Shown: positions 23,463 through 32,568, counted from the stretch's first letter. The stretch is DNA of 64,000 nucleotides from Pseudomonas fluorescens (GCF_902498195.1 NZ_CABVIY010000005.1:434001-498000), one strand, 5' to 3'. Translations and numbers: made by a program. Notes: generated from the letters alone by a model not told the origin.

Positions 23463-25807
23463 GTCAACACCGTCAAGCCGACCAGACACCCGTTCCTCGC
23501 TACAAACCCTACAAAGGTCCGGCCGGTGGCTGGGGCGCGCTGATCAGCGTCGCCCAGGCCTGGTTGACCAGCGACAACGCGCTGAAAAACCTGCGCATGA
23601 TGCTCAAGACCAACAAGAACGGTGGCTTCGACTGCCCGGGTTGTGCCTGGGGCGATTCCAATGAAGCCGGCATGGTGGCGTTCTGCGAGAACGGCGCCAA
23701 AGCGGTGAACTGGGAAGCGACCAAGCGCCGCGTCGATGGCAAGTTCTTCGCCAGGCACAGCGTCACCTCATTGCTGGAACAGAGCGACTACTGGCTCGAA
23801 TACCAGGGCCGCCTCACCGAGCCGCTGGTGTACAACGCCGAAACCGATCGCTACCAGCCCATCGGCTGGGACGATGCCTTTGCCTTGATCGCTAAACACC
23901 TGCGCGGCTTGTCGAGCCCGGATCAGGCCGAGTTTTACACCTCCGGGCGGGCAAGCAACGAGGCGGCGTTTCTTTATCAGTTGTTCGTGCGCGCCTACGG
24001 CACCAACAATTTCCCCGACTGCTCGAACATGTGCCACGAGGCCAGCGGTGTTGCGTTGTCGCAAAGTGTTGGCGTCGGCAAAGGCACCGTGACCTTCGAT
24101 GACTTCGAACACGCCGATGCGATTTTCGTCTGGGGCCAGAACCCCGGCACTAACCATCCCCGCATGCTCGAACCTTTGCGTGAAGCGGTGAAACGCGGCG
24201 CGCAGGTGGTCTGTATCAACCCGCTCAAGGAGCGTGGCCTGGAACGTTTCCAGCACCCTCAGCACCCGATCGAAATGCTCACCAACGGCGACAAGCCGAC
24301 CAACACCGCGTATTTCCGCCCGGCACTGGGCGGTGACATGGCGATCATGCGCGGCATGGCCAAGTTCCTGCTGCAATGGGAGCGCGATGCGCAGAAGGCT
24401 GGCACCCCGGCGGTGTTCGATCACGACTTCCTCAACGAACACAGCGTCAACGTGCTGGACTACCTGGCCGTCATCGACGACACCTCGTGGGAGCAGATCG
24501 TCGAGCAGTCGGGCCTGCCCCTTGTCGAGATCGAACAAGCGGCACGCATGTACGCCAAGGGCAAGAACGTCATCATGTGCTGGGCCATGGGCATCACCCA
24601 GCATCGCCACTCGGTGGCGACCATCCAGGAAATCGCCAACCTGATGTTGCTGCGCGGCAACATCGGCCGGCCGGGCGCGGGCCTGTGCCCGGTGCGCGGC
24701 CACAGTAACGTGCAGGGCGACCGCACCATGGGCATCAACGAACGCCCACCGGTGGCGTTCCTCGATGCACTGGAGCGTCGCTTCCAGTTCAAGGTGCCCC
24801 GTGAAAACGGCCACAACGTGGTCGAGGCGATCCACGCCATGGCCGAAGGTCGGGCAAAAGTGTTCATGGCCCTGGGCGGCAACTTTGCCCAGGCCACCCC
24901 CGACAGCCCGCGCACCTTCCAGGCCCTGAGCAATTGCGACCTGACCGTGCAGATCAGCACCAAGCTCAACCGCAGCCACCTGGCCCACGGCAAGGAAGCG
25001 TTGATCCTGCCGTGCCTGGGCCGCACCGATATCGACCGACAAACCGAAGGCCCGCAAGCGGTGACCGTGGAAGACTCGTTCAGCATGGTCCACGCCTCCA
25101 ACGGCCAGCTGGAACCGCTGTCGAACCAGATGCGCTCGGAACCGGCGATTCTTGCCGGTATCGCGGCTGCCACACTGGGCAGCCACCCGGTGGACTGGAA
25201 CTGGCTGGTGGCCGACTACCGGCGCATCCGCGACCTGATCGCCGACACCATTCCCAACTTCAAGGACTTCAACGAGAAGATCAAGAACAAGGGCGGTTTC
25301 TATCTGGGCAACAGCGCGGGCGCGCGCAAGTGGAACACCGCGTCAGGCCGGGCCAATTTCCGTCCCAACGCATTGCCCAAGGACCTGGTGCACGAACGCA
25401 CCCGCGCCACAGGCGTATTGCCGGACCTGATCCTGCAATCGATGCGCTCGCACGATCAGTACAACACCACGATCTACGGGCTCAACGACCGGTATCGCGG
25501 GGTGAAGGGTCAGCGCGATGTAGTTTTCGTCAACGAAGCCGACATCATTCGCCTGGGCTTCAAGCCAGGGCAAAAGGCCGACATCGTGTCGCTCTGGGAC
25601 GATGGCGTCGAACGCAGGGTGAAAGGCTTTACCTTGCTGGCGTTTGATATCCCGGCCGGGCAGGCGGCGGCGTATTATCCGGAAGTGAATCCGCTGGTGC
25701 CGCTGGAAAGCACCGGGGATGGCAGCCATACCCCGACGTCGAAGTTCGTGGCGATCCGCCTGGAAGCGGCGAGTGAGACAGGGTTGATCATGGCCAGGTC
25801 GGCTTGA
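23459..25807 (+). CDS. FdhF/YdeP-family molybdopterin oxidoreductase
   Basis: 782 residues counted from the GTG at 23459, which overlaps the fdhD stop and has GGAG upstream; an upstream in-frame start would overlap fdhD heavily. N-terminal Cys59, Cys62 (DCPGC) and Cys76 look like iron-sulfur ligands. The molybdopterin-guanine-dinucleotide domains follow (GRASNEAAF, VWGQNPGTNHPR, GNIGRPGAGLCPVRGHSN). The candidate Mo ligand is Cys192 in SNMCHEASG, where formate dehydrogenase H has selenocysteine. The C-terminal domain closes with HDQYNTT and HTPTSKF. There is no signal sequence or small Fe-S subunit, so this is a soluble single-subunit enzyme of the YdeP group, whose substrate is uncertain despite the formate-dehydrogenase name. 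Confidence 0.88.
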   Translation: MSQHRQADQTPVPRYKPYKGPAGGWGALISVAQAWLTSDNALKNLRMMLKTNKNGGFDCPGCAWGDSNEAGMVAFCENGAKAVNWEATKRRVDGKFFARHSVTSLLEQSDYWLEYQGRLTEPLVYNAETDRYQPIGWDDAFALIAKHLRGLSSPDQAEFYTSGRASNEAAFLYQLFVRAYGTNNFPDCSNMCHEASGVALSQSVGVGKGTVTFDDFEHADAIFVWGQNPGTNHPRMLEPLREAVKRGAQVVCINPLKERGLERFQHPQHPIEMLTNGDKPTNTAYFRPALGGDMAIMRGMAKFLLQWERDAQKAGTPAVFDHDFLNEHSVNVLDYLAVIDDTSWEQIVEQSGLPLVEIEQAARMYAKGKNVIMCWAMGITQHRHSVATIQEIANLMLLRGNIGRPGAGLCPVRGHSNVQGDRTMGINERPPVAFLDALERRFQFKVPRENGHNVVEAIHAMAEGRAKVFMALGGNFAQATPDSPRTFQALSNCDLTVQISTKLNRSHLAHGKEALILPCLGRTDIDRQTEGPQAVTVEDSFSMVHASNGQLEPLSNQMRSEPAILAGIAAATLGSHPVDWNWLVADYRRIRDLIADTIPNFKDFNEKIKNKGGFYLGNSAGARKWNTASGRANFRPNALPKDLVHERTRATGVLPDLILQSMRSHDQYNTTIYGLNDRYRGVKGQRDVVFVNEADIIRLGFKPGQKADIVSLWDDGVERRVKGFTLLAFDIPAGQAAAYYPEVNPLVPLESTGDGSHTPTSKFVAIRLEAASETGLIMARSA

Positions 25808-25828
25808 TGCGCTAGCAGGTCTGGCCTC

Positions 25829-25918
25829 TTCGCGGGCAAGCCACGCTCCCACAGGATTTGTGTCGCACGCATTCTCCATGTACGACACAATTTCTGTGGA
25901 GCGTGGCTTGCCCGCGAA
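25829..25918. repeat. REP-family inverted pair, GGCAAGCCACGCTCC variant
   Basis: Arms 25829-25853 and 25894-25918 pair with the inner GTGTCG/CGACAC. The core differs from other copies (CCACGC for CCCGC), and the right arm lacks one G (TGTGGAGCG for TGTGGGAGCG). It lies after the molybdoenzyme gene. Confidence 0.85.
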
Positions 25919-25971
25919 AGCGCCCGACATGGCAACATGATCCGGATCATTCGACACTTTCAAACGCCCAC

Positions 25972-26002
25972 AAAAAAGGCCGTTTTTTCACAAAAACGGC
26001 CT
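25972..26002. terminator. Terminator-like hairpin after the fdh genes
   Basis: AGGCCGTTTTT / AAAAACGGCCT, an 11-bp stem. The plus strand lacks a tail T-run, whereas the minus strand has T6, so orientation is unclear. It probably limits read-through from the fdhD operon toward the glycine-zipper gene. Confidence 0.55.
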
Positions 26003-26159
26003 GTCCGAAGTAACTAAAGACCGGCGAAAAACCGTTAAGTTCCGCCTAAAAAACAGTAACTTATAGAAATGTGCTCAAGTCGTGTTACTCGTCGGATTTC
26101 GATTGTCACGCCCATGACACAGCCTCAGGATCGCGCCGTCATCCCCTTGAGGTTCCTCC

Positions 26160-26642
26160 ATGAAGTTCTCCTCGATTCTCTTGTTGTCCCTTGGCCTGGT
26201 CAGTGGCTTCGCTACGGCCGGCGGCACCACCGAAGCAGGTGTGGGCGGCGCATTGGGCGGGGTTTTAGGCTCGGTCGTCGGTCAGTCACTTGGCGGCAAT
26301 ACAGGTTCTACCATCGGCGCGGCCCTGGGTGGCGCGGGTGGTAGCGCAGTCGGCGCAGACAAACGCAGCCGTGGCGAAGCCGCCATTGGCGGTGCGTTGG
26401 GCGCGGCAGGCGGCAACGTGGTCGGCCGCAGCATGGGCGGCACCACGGGCAGCCTGATTGGCTCCGCGGCAGGTGGCGGCGCCGGTGGCGCGCTGGGCAA
26501 CTACATGGGCAACAAGGCTGATGACGACGACGATGATGATCGTCGCGGTGATCGCCGCTACTACCGTGATGGCCATCGCCACGATCGCGGTCACCACTAC
26601 GGCCATCGCAAGCATCACAAGTATTACCGTCATCGTCGCTGA
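26160..26642 (+). CDS. Glycine-zipper protein with Asp-run and His/Arg-rich tail
   Basis: 160 residues. A signal peptide (about 1-20, ending FATAG) precedes about 95 residues of glycine-zipper repeats (GGALGGVLGSVVGQSLGG and similar GxxxG runs) able to pack as membrane hairpins. A seven-aspartate run (about residues 121-127) and about 33 residues rich in His, Arg and Tyr follow. Glycine-zipper proteins of this type are usually envelope proteins of unknown role. The polyanion-then-polycation tail suggests metal or polyanion binding, but that is inference. It has a terminator just downstream and stands alone. Confidence 0.8.
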   Translation: MKFSSILLLSLGLVSGFATAGGTTEAGVGGALGGVLGSVVGQSLGGNTGSTIGAALGGAGGSAVGADKRSRGEAAIGGALGAAGGNVVGRSMGGTTGSLIGSAAGGGAGGALGNYMGNKADDDDDDDRRGDRRYYRDGHRHDRGHHYGHRKHHKYYRHRR

Positions 26643-26670
26643 GACCGGAATGGTTTCGCTGGCAGATAAA

Positions 26671-26700
26671 AAATCGCAGCCCGAGGGCTGCGATTTTTTT
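26671..26700. terminator. Bidirectional terminator
   Basis: AAATCGCAGCC / GGCTGCGATTT stem ending in T7 on the plus strand and A-rich on the left. It serves the glycine-zipper gene (+) and the thioesterase gene (-). Confidence 0.8.
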
Positions 26701-26707
26701 GCCTGTA

Positions 26708-27139
26708 CTAAACCACCAAACGCTCCAGGGCGTTGCGCAAACCCGCCGGGATTGCCACCGGCAGGTTCGACGCACGGTCAACGAATACATGGACGAAGCG
26801 CCCCGCTGCGCAAGCCTCGTCTTCCCCCTGCTTGAACACTGCCAACTCATACTGCACCGAACTGTTGCCCAGCTTGCCTACCCTCAGGCCAATCTCGATC
26901 CGGTCCGGAAACGCGATGGAAGCAAAATAATCGCACGCCGAACTCACCACGAAGCCCACCACCTCGCCATCATGGATATCCAGGTCGCCGACTTCGATCA
27001 GGTAGGTGTTCACCGCCGTGTCAAAAAAGCTGTAGTAGGTGACGTTATTGACGTGGCCGTAGGCATCATTGTCATGCCAGCGGGTGGTGATGGGCTGGAA
27101 GTGTGGGTAGTCGGTGCGCAGGGGCATGGGGTTGGACAT
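26708..27139 (-). CDS. 4HBT/YbgC-type acyl-CoA thioesterase
   Basis: 143 residues counted from ATG 27139, which has AGGA upstream; an ATG 30 bases earlier has no ribosome site. The hot-dog fold motif TRWHDNDAYGHVNNVTYYSFFD contains the Asp (YxD..HVNN) of the 4-hydroxybenzoyl-CoA thioesterase family. It probably hydrolyses short acyl-CoAs. A terminator lies just past its 3' end; the recQ stop is about 90 bases away on the promoter side. Confidence 0.87.
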   Translation of the reverse strand: MSNPMPLRTDYPHFQPITTRWHDNDAYGHVNNVTYYSFFDTAVNTYLIEVGDLDIHDGEVVGFVVSSACDYFASIAFPDRIEIGLRVGKLGNSSVQYELAVFKQGEDEACAAGRFVHVFVDRASNLPVAIPAGLRNALERLVV

Positions 27140-27230
27140 CAGTATCGGTTCCTGAGGTTGAATGGCCATCTTGCAGAAAAATCCACGTCGTACTCATCGC
27201 AAGCGAGCTCGCTCCTGCATTGATAAAGGT

Positions 27231-29165
27231 TCATTCCGGTAAATGCGCTTGAGCCCACGCCCGCACCTCGGCATAGGGATAATCCTCCAACGCTGCATAC
27301 CCGGAAATCGTCCGCACCTTGAGTTTGGTAAACAACGGCACACTGATCCCGCACAGGAATCGCGTCACGCGCTCGGCTGGCGGCACGCTGCCCGTGTGCT
27401 GCTCATGCCTGTGGATAAAATCACCGCACAAGCCCTCGAAATTTTTATCCACAAGGGCTGGCAATGCCGGTGGCTCCGGCAAACGTGCCACTTGCCCATG
27501 GCAGACTGAACAATGCCCACACTGTCGGGGCGCATTTTCATCACCAAAATACTCGGCCAGGCGATAACCCAGGCAGTGGTCGGTGGCGAACAGATCCAGC
27601 ATGGCGTGGATTCGGCCGATTTCGGTTTTCTCATGCCGAACGAAGTCAGCATGCAGTTCAGCGCTCAGGGCCTGGGGATCAAAATCCGCTTGCAGCAGGC
27701 TGTAGACCTCGGTCATCAGCTTGCTTTCAAGCTCCACCCAGCCCTTCTCCTGGAAATAATCCAGCGCCTTGACCACCCGACTTCGCTCAGCCTGATACTG
27801 CTCGTACAAACTCTCGAAATTCACTGTGGCCCAGCTTCGCGCACGTTTGGAGGTCTGGATGATCGCCGCGACGAAATCCCTGCGCTCGCCTTCGAAGCGG
27901 GCCAGCAGTTCCTCGGGTTCCTGCAAATACTTGAAACGGTATTCGGCGTAGTACGCGTAACGCGGTGCGATGATTCCACGCAGCTCCAGCTGCACCAGCA
28001 AGGTCTTGAGCGGGAGCTGACGAATGTTGCTGTTATCCGCCAGCGGCCCCAGCAGAAACTCCCACTGCCCTTCAGGTGCGCAAGCTTGCAGCTCGTCGAG
28101 TACCCGGCGTATGCCGTCGCCCTCGGGCGTATCGCCGTAGACGAAGTTTTCCAGCACGTTGAGGCTGTCGCGGTTGGCCAGCACCAGACAGTCGGACCGC
28201 TGCCCGTCGCGTCCGGCACGGCCGATTTCCTGACTGTAGTTCTCGATGGATTTGGGCAGATCGAAATGCACGACATTGCGGATGTTGCTCTTGTCGATGC
28301 CCATGCCGAACGCGATGGTGGCGACGATGCAATTGGACTGTCCACCCATGAAGCGCTTCTGGATGCCATCGCGCTGGTCGTGGGGCAAACCCGCGTGATA
28401 GGCCTCGGCCTGAATGCCGTTGCGGCACAGGTGCTCGGCGATATGCTCGGCGGTTTTTTGCTGGGTGACATAGACGATGCTCGGCTGGCCGGGACGCTCG
28501 CTCATCCACTCGACGAGGCGCCGGCGCTTGTCCTGCCCGCGCACCGGTTCGACCCACAAATTGAGGTTCGGCCGATAGAAGCCGGTCGTCACCACGTCCC
28601 CGGGAGCAATGGCGAACTTGGCCTGCATGTCCGCGATCACCTTGGGCGTTGCGGTGGCCGTCAACAGTAGAACCTGCGGAATGTTGAACTCGCGTTGATA
28701 GTCGGGGAGCTTGAGGTAATCCGGGCGGAAGTTGTGGCCCCATTCTGAAATGCAATGCGCCTCGTCCACCACCAGCAGCGAGATCGGTACCTGCTGCAGA
28801 AAATGACGGAAGCGTTCGTTCTTCAGGCGCTCCACGGAAATCATCAAAATCTTCAATTCGCCGGACCTGGCGCGAGCCATGACATCGCTGGCGTCATCGC
28901 GACTCTGTGCCGAATCGATACTGCCCGCCGCAATGTCATGGCGTTGCAGGAACTCCAACTGATCCTGCATCAGCGCCAACAGTGGCGAGACCACCAGCGT
29001 CAGGTGCGGCAGCATGACCGCCGATAACTGATAGCAGAGGGACTTGCCGGAGCCGGTGGGGAAAATCGCCGCCGCCGAACGCCCGGCCAACACCGCACTG
29101 ACTGCCGCCTCCTGCCCGGGACGAAACTGTGGAAAACCGAAAACCTGTTCCAGGGTGTTGTGCAT
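27231..29165 (-). CDS. recQ: RecQ-family ATP-dependent DNA helicase
   Basis: 644 residues. Superfamily 2 motifs: Walker A FPTGSGKS (35-42), DEAH (VVDEAHCISEWGHNFR, about 133), TATAT, and motif VI QEIGRAGRDGQ. After the helicase core comes a RecQ-type zinc-binding region carrying CGHCSVC. No clear HRDC domain is seen at the C-terminus, which instead has about 80 residues of uncertain fold, so this may be the second RecQ-like helicase found in many pseudomonads. It unwinds DNA 3' to 5' in repair. Two DnaA-box 9-mers (27410-27418 and 27445-27453) lie inside the gene. Confidence 0.9.
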   Translation of the reverse strand: MHNTLEQVFGFPQFRPGQEAAVSAVLAGRSAAAIFPTGSGKSLCYQLSAVMLPHLTLVVSPLLALMQDQLEFLQRHDIAAGSIDSAQSRDDASDVMARARSGELKILMISVERLKNERFRHFLQQVPISLLVVDEAHCISEWGHNFRPDYLKLPDYQREFNIPQVLLLTATATPKVIADMQAKFAIAPGDVVTTGFYRPNLNLWVEPVRGQDKRRRLVEWMSERPGQPSIVYVTQQKTAEHIAEHLCRNGIQAEAYHAGLPHDQRDGIQKRFMGGQSNCIVATIAFGMGIDKSNIRNVVHFDLPKSIENYSQEIGRAGRDGQRSDCLVLANRDSLNVLENFVYGDTPEGDGIRRVLDELQACAPEGQWEFLLGPLADNSNIRQLPLKTLLVQLELRGIIAPRYAYYAEYRFKYLQEPEELLARFEGERRDFVAAIIQTSKRARSWATVNFESLYEQYQAERSRVVKALDYFQEKGWVELESKLMTEVYSLLQADFDPQALSAELHADFVRHEKTEIGRIHAMLDLFATDHCLGYRLAEYFGDENAPRQCGHCSVCHGQVARLPEPPALPALVDKNFEGLCGDFIHRHEQHTGSVPPAERVTRFLCGISVPLFTKLKVRTISGYAALEDYPYAEVRAWAQAHLPE

Positions 29166-29434
29166 AAGCTGTCACTCCGTCGACCGCTGCGGTGAGCAAA
29201 GCCTAGCTGGCGATTGCAGTGCGTCGAGAAAAGGTCGGGGTAAAAACGATACGCAATGATACAGGCTCAACCCACCCTGCCCGCGCCACAAATTGCAACA
29301 CACAGAGCACTTCGCCACCTGACAACCTCTACCCATCCACAGGTAAGGTTTCATCCCCCCACAACGCAACGCTGCGCAAAGACTTCATCACGGCAAGCTG
29401 CCAGAAGGGCGCGAATTCATTCGAAGGACCGGAT

Positions 29435-30499
29435 ATGCCTCAACCATTGTTTATTCCCTTGGCCCTCGTGCTGACAATGTCACTGTTTCTTGGCGGATGC
29501 TTGACGCTTCCCGAACAGCCCACCCTTGATCCAGGCATTTTCGAAACGCCCGAGTACCAGGCTCAGAAAGGGCTGGCCGTCATCAAGGCATCCAGCATTT
29601 ATTCGCGTGGCGGTACCGGCCAGGGCGTGACCGTCGCGTTGATCGATTCAGGCCTGAACACCGACCTGCCGGAATTTGAAGGCAGGGTCTTCGACCCCGG
29701 ATACGATCATGTCGAGAACCGCCCCGGCACCCATGATCGCCTCGGTCATGGCACCCAGATGGCCGGGATTCTCGCCGCGAACAAGAATGATCAGGGCATG
29801 CACGGTGTCGCGTTCAACGCACAGCTGATCCCCTTCCGTTTCGGTGACGATAACGAACCGTTCTTTTTCGATGATGAAATTGCCTTGTCCTGGCAGGCCG
29901 GGTTCGACAAAGGTGCGCGTATTCTGAGCAACGCCTGGGCAAACGCTATTCCCGCCACCGAGCTCACCGAGGCGCGTTACAACCAGGTCATGCCGCAATC
30001 GCTGGTCACCGCCCGAAAGCTGGTCAAGGATGGTGCGGTACTGGTCTTTCCAACCGGCAATGAACTCAAGCGCGAACCCCTGGCAGAGCCTGGCTTGCCA
30101 GTGGCCCTGCCGGAGCTGGAGAAAGGCTGGATCGCTGTCGTCGCACTGAAGAACGATGGCGTCGCCATCAATGCCAAATCCAATTACTGCGGCGTGGCGG
30201 CGGCATGGTGCATTGCTGTCCCCGGGGGGGATTCGGGTGCTGGCCAGGGCCTTCTGACCACCGGCAAGGACGGCACCTATGTGCAAACCGCAGGCACATC
30301 ACCCGCGACGGCATTGGTCAGCGGCGCACTGGCCGCCCTGCAAAGCCGCTACCCGGAGCTCAGCGCGCAACAGGTACGCGAACATTTGCTGGCAACGGCC
30401 AATCGCACGGGCATCTTCGCAAACAGTGAAGCTTATGGGCGGGGGTTGATGGACCTGGATACCGCATCAAGTACACCACCCAAACTCAAGGTTGACTGA
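29435..30499 (+). CDS. Subtilisin-family (S8) serine protease lipoprotein
   Basis: 354 residues from the ATG with AAGGA 9 bases upstream; longer in-frame starts lack a ribosome site. The signal peptide ends in a lipobox FLGGC (Cys22), so the protein should be lipid-anchored in the envelope. The S8 catalytic triad is complete: Asp71 in ALIDSGLN, His105 in LGHGTQMAG and Ser289 in AGTSPATALVSG; the oxyanion Asn lies in FPTGNEL. There is no propeptide or autotransporter barrel, so it is compact. Targets are unknown. It is a single gene, divergent from recQ. A hairpin with T-run at 30714 may be its distant terminator. Confidence 0.88.
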   Translation: MPQPLFIPLALVLTMSLFLGGCLTLPEQPTLDPGIFETPEYQAQKGLAVIKASSIYSRGGTGQGVTVALIDSGLNTDLPEFEGRVFDPGYDHVENRPGTHDRLGHGTQMAGILAANKNDQGMHGVAFNAQLIPFRFGDDNEPFFFDDEIALSWQAGFDKGARILSNAWANAIPATELTEARYNQVMPQSLVTARKLVKDGAVLVFPTGNELKREPLAEPGLPVALPELEKGWIAVVALKNDGVAINAKSNYCGVAAAWCIAVPGGDSGAGQGLLTTGKDGTYVQTAGTSPATALVSGALAALQSRYPELSAQQVREHLLATANRTGIFANSEAYGRGLMDLDTASSTPPKLKVD

Positions 30500-30713
30500 A
30501 AAAACGCCCGCTTATTCCGTAGGGCCGACACGCGCCTGTCACACGCGTCATGTTTGACTATCTGTCCACCCAAATGCTGGACCATCCAACGCTCCACTTA
30601 TCAGCTGTACCAATACGAAAAGCCCCACAGATTCTGACGCGCTTTTTACCAAGAAGTACCGCGAAGCGCCTGATGACACCGTAGGCATTTTTACCGATAG
30701 CGGTTTCACCGTT
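30500..30713. other. Intergenic region after protease gene
   Basis: About 210 bases. A 43-codon open frame begins at 30549 but lacks a ribosome site and a coding-like composition, and I do not accept it. Confidence 0.4.
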
Positions 30714-30740
30714 AAAACCTGCGTCTAGGCGTAGGTTTTT
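30714..30740 (+). terminator. Rho-independent terminator, upstream transcript unclear
   Basis: AAAACCTGCG pairs with CGTAGGTTTT (one G-T pair), loop TCTAGG, followed by a T-run. It lies 215 bases after the protease stop, so it ends either a long 3' UTR or a small unannotated RNA. Confidence 0.65.
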
Positions 30741-30789
30741 TCCTCATCCGACAATAAAAACCCTACGAGATCTGTCCATTAGCGCCGTC

Positions 30790-30819
30790 TTGTCCCTCGG
30801 TGATACACCCTTCTATAGT
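30790..30819 (+). promoter_or_regulatory. Sigma-70 promoter candidate for the 30.9-kb gene
   Basis: TTGTCC (30790-30795), an 18-base spacer and TATAGT (30814-30819), about 70 bases before the start codon at 30891 and just after the terminator at 30714-30740. Confidence 0.5.
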
Positions 30820-30890
30820 TGCGTGCGCGGCTGAAAACAGTGTCTCGGCCTGCCGGGAACACTTGCCGATTTCGCACAGGACCCATCTCG

Positions 30891-31181
30891 ATGAACAACC
30901 TCGAACCCATCACCCACCGCTATCGCCCGCTTAAATCCAGTTACAGCGAAACCCCGGTGCTGGTCATCGACGCAGAGGCCGATCCCCTGGAAATCCTCGA
31001 TGCCGCCCGCCAACGCATCCGCGCCGCCAGCGACCTGCTCGAAACCCTGTATTGCCTGTGCTTCAAACAGGCCGACGCCAGCGACATTCCTAACATCGTC
31101 AGCGCGCTGTACCTGCTGACCCAGGACGGCAACGACCTGCTCGACATCGCCCGGCAGCGACTGCCGAAAACCTCCGGCTAG
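30891..31181 (+). CDS. Hypothetical protein, 96 residues
   Basis: Start ATG 30891 with AGGA about 11 bases upstream. It is a predicted helical, cytoplasmic protein with two long amphipathic helices (DPLEILDAARQRIRAASDLL and the IVSALYLLTQDGNDLLDIAR region), resembling small Pseudomonas DUF3077-like proteins. I could not confirm the family. It has its own promoter candidate. The next gene begins 120 bases downstream on the same strand. Confidence 0.7.
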   Translation: MNNLEPITHRYRPLKSSYSETPVLVIDAEADPLEILDAARQRIRAASDLLETLYCLCFKQADASDIPNIVSALYLLTQDGNDLLDIARQRLPKTSG

Positions 31182-31300
31182 CCACAAACCCTGGGGAAGC
31201 GAGCCGGCTCCGGGCGGCGCTTCGACGAAGAACGAAAACGCGGTTGACCTGTCGACACCCAGACCACAGCTTCACCACGCCACCCAACAGGATTGACCCA

Positions 31301-31654
31301 ATGCACCTCGCCCCCAACCTCCCCGACGACCCAACCCTGCACCTGCTCATGCAGCTGCTGCACGAGGAGATCGGCCTGCCCGCACGCAAAACCATCCACC
31401 TCAGCACCTCGATCAATTTCGACCTCGGCTGCAACGGTGCCGATGCGCAACATCTGATTGAAACGCTGGAAGAGCAGTTCGCCATCGATTTCGTGGATTA
31501 CGACAGCTACCGCTATTTTCAACCCGAAGGCTACGATGTGTATCTAAAGCGCAAAGCCAAGGGTCGCGGCGACAAGGAACCATTGACCATCGGCATGCTC
31601 TACCGGGCTATCAAGGCCCAACGCTGGGACACGCGGGAGCTTGAAGGCCTGTAA
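31301..31654 (+). CDS. DUF1493-like, acyl-carrier-like small protein
   Basis: 117 residues. LSTSINFDLGCNGADAQHLI followed by ETLEEQFAIDF matches the ACP fold helix I-II pattern and the DUF1493 family. At the place where acyl-carrier proteins have the phosphopantetheine serine (DSL), this protein reads NGA, so it is not expected to carry an acyl group. AGGA lies before the ATG. It is followed 32 bases later by an EamA permease. Its function is unknown. Confidence 0.75.
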   Translation: MHLAPNLPDDPTLHLLMQLLHEEIGLPARKTIHLSTSINFDLGCNGADAQHLIETLEEQFAIDFVDYDSYRYFQPEGYDVYLKRKAKGRGDKEPLTIGMLYRAIKAQRWDTRELEGL

Positions 31655-31685
31655 CGTCCCCGGCGCATAACGATAAGGACATTGC

Positions 31686-32552
31686 GTGGACGTACTGATG
31701 GGGTTGTTGGCCGCCTTGCTTTGGGGCGGCACGGATTTTCTGGTGGGCTTGAATGCCCGCGCAGTGGGTGTCAAACGCGCCGTTTACTTCGGGCAGGCGC
31801 TGGGTTTCAGCATCATGAGCCTGCTGCTGATCGGCTTCCCCAAATTCATCCTTCGATCCATGGCCGCGCCGCTCGAAACCTGGCTGATCGGTATCGCAGC
31901 GGCCATGCTGACCGTATCGGGCGCCCTGGCGCTGTCCAAGGCCTTTGCCCTCGGCAAAGCCTCGATCGTGGCGCCGCTGGTGACCTCCTACGGTGTCGTG
32001 ACCACCTTGCTCTCCTGGGCGGGCGGAGAACAGATCAGCCTGCTTCAATTATCGTGTATCGCGCTGTGCGTGATCGGCGTAGTCCTCTCCAGCGTTCACA
32101 CTGACCCCAAGGTGCCACACACCACTCAGGCGAGCAGTTCCATTGGCTACGCACTGTTGGCGGCGGTGTTCTACGGCAGCAGTTTCTGGCTGCAAGGCCA
32201 CTTCGTCCTGCCCATTCTCGGGCCCGTGACCATGCTGTGGCTGGCTTACCTGGTGGGCCTGATCGTACTGGTAGCGATCGTCCTCAGGGTCGACGACGGC
32301 CTGAAGATCCCGCCACTGAAAAACTGCCTGACATTGACCGGCGCCAGCCTGATGAACCTGGGGGGTTTCTCGTCGTTCGCCTGGGGCGCGGTGGCAGGGT
32401 CGGTTTCGGTGGTGACGGTCATCAGTACGTTATCGGGCGGGATTGCGGCGATTCTGGGGTATTTTTTCTTCAAGGAGCGACTGGCGAAGGTGCAGGTGCT
32501 GGGGGTTGTGCTGGTGTTGGTCGGGGCATTTGTGCTGCACCTCAAGACCTGA
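31686..32552 (+). CDS. EamA-family permease
   Basis: 288 residues, starting at GTG 31686 with AAGGA 6 bases upstream. About ten hydrophobic helices form two repeated five-helix EamA halves (MDVLMGLLAALLWGGTDFLV opens the first, SSIGYALLAAVFYGSSFW the second). It belongs to the drug/metabolite transporter superfamily and probably exports a small metabolite; the substrate is unknown. It lies 31 bases downstream of the ACP-like gene, so the two may be cotranscribed. It ends at a terminator shared with pckA. Confidence 0.85.
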   Translation: MDVLMGLLAALLWGGTDFLVGLNARAVGVKRAVYFGQALGFSIMSLLLIGFPKFILRSMAAPLETWLIGIAAAMLTVSGALALSKAFALGKASIVAPLVTSYGVVTTLLSWAGGEQISLLQLSCIALCVIGVVLSSVHTDPKVPHTTQASSSIGYALLAAVFYGSSFWLQGHFVLPILGPVTMLWLAYLVGLIVLVAIVLRVDDGLKIPPLKNCLTLTGASLMNLGGFSSFAWGAVAGSVSVVTVISTLSGGIAAILGYFFFKERLAKVQVLGVVLVLVGAFVLHLKT

Positions 32553-32568
32553 AACGTCGCGCACAAAA

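Noticed and set aside
30549..30683. A 43-codon frame after the protease gene
   Set aside because: No ribosome site, no coding-like composition and no neighbouring gene coupling.
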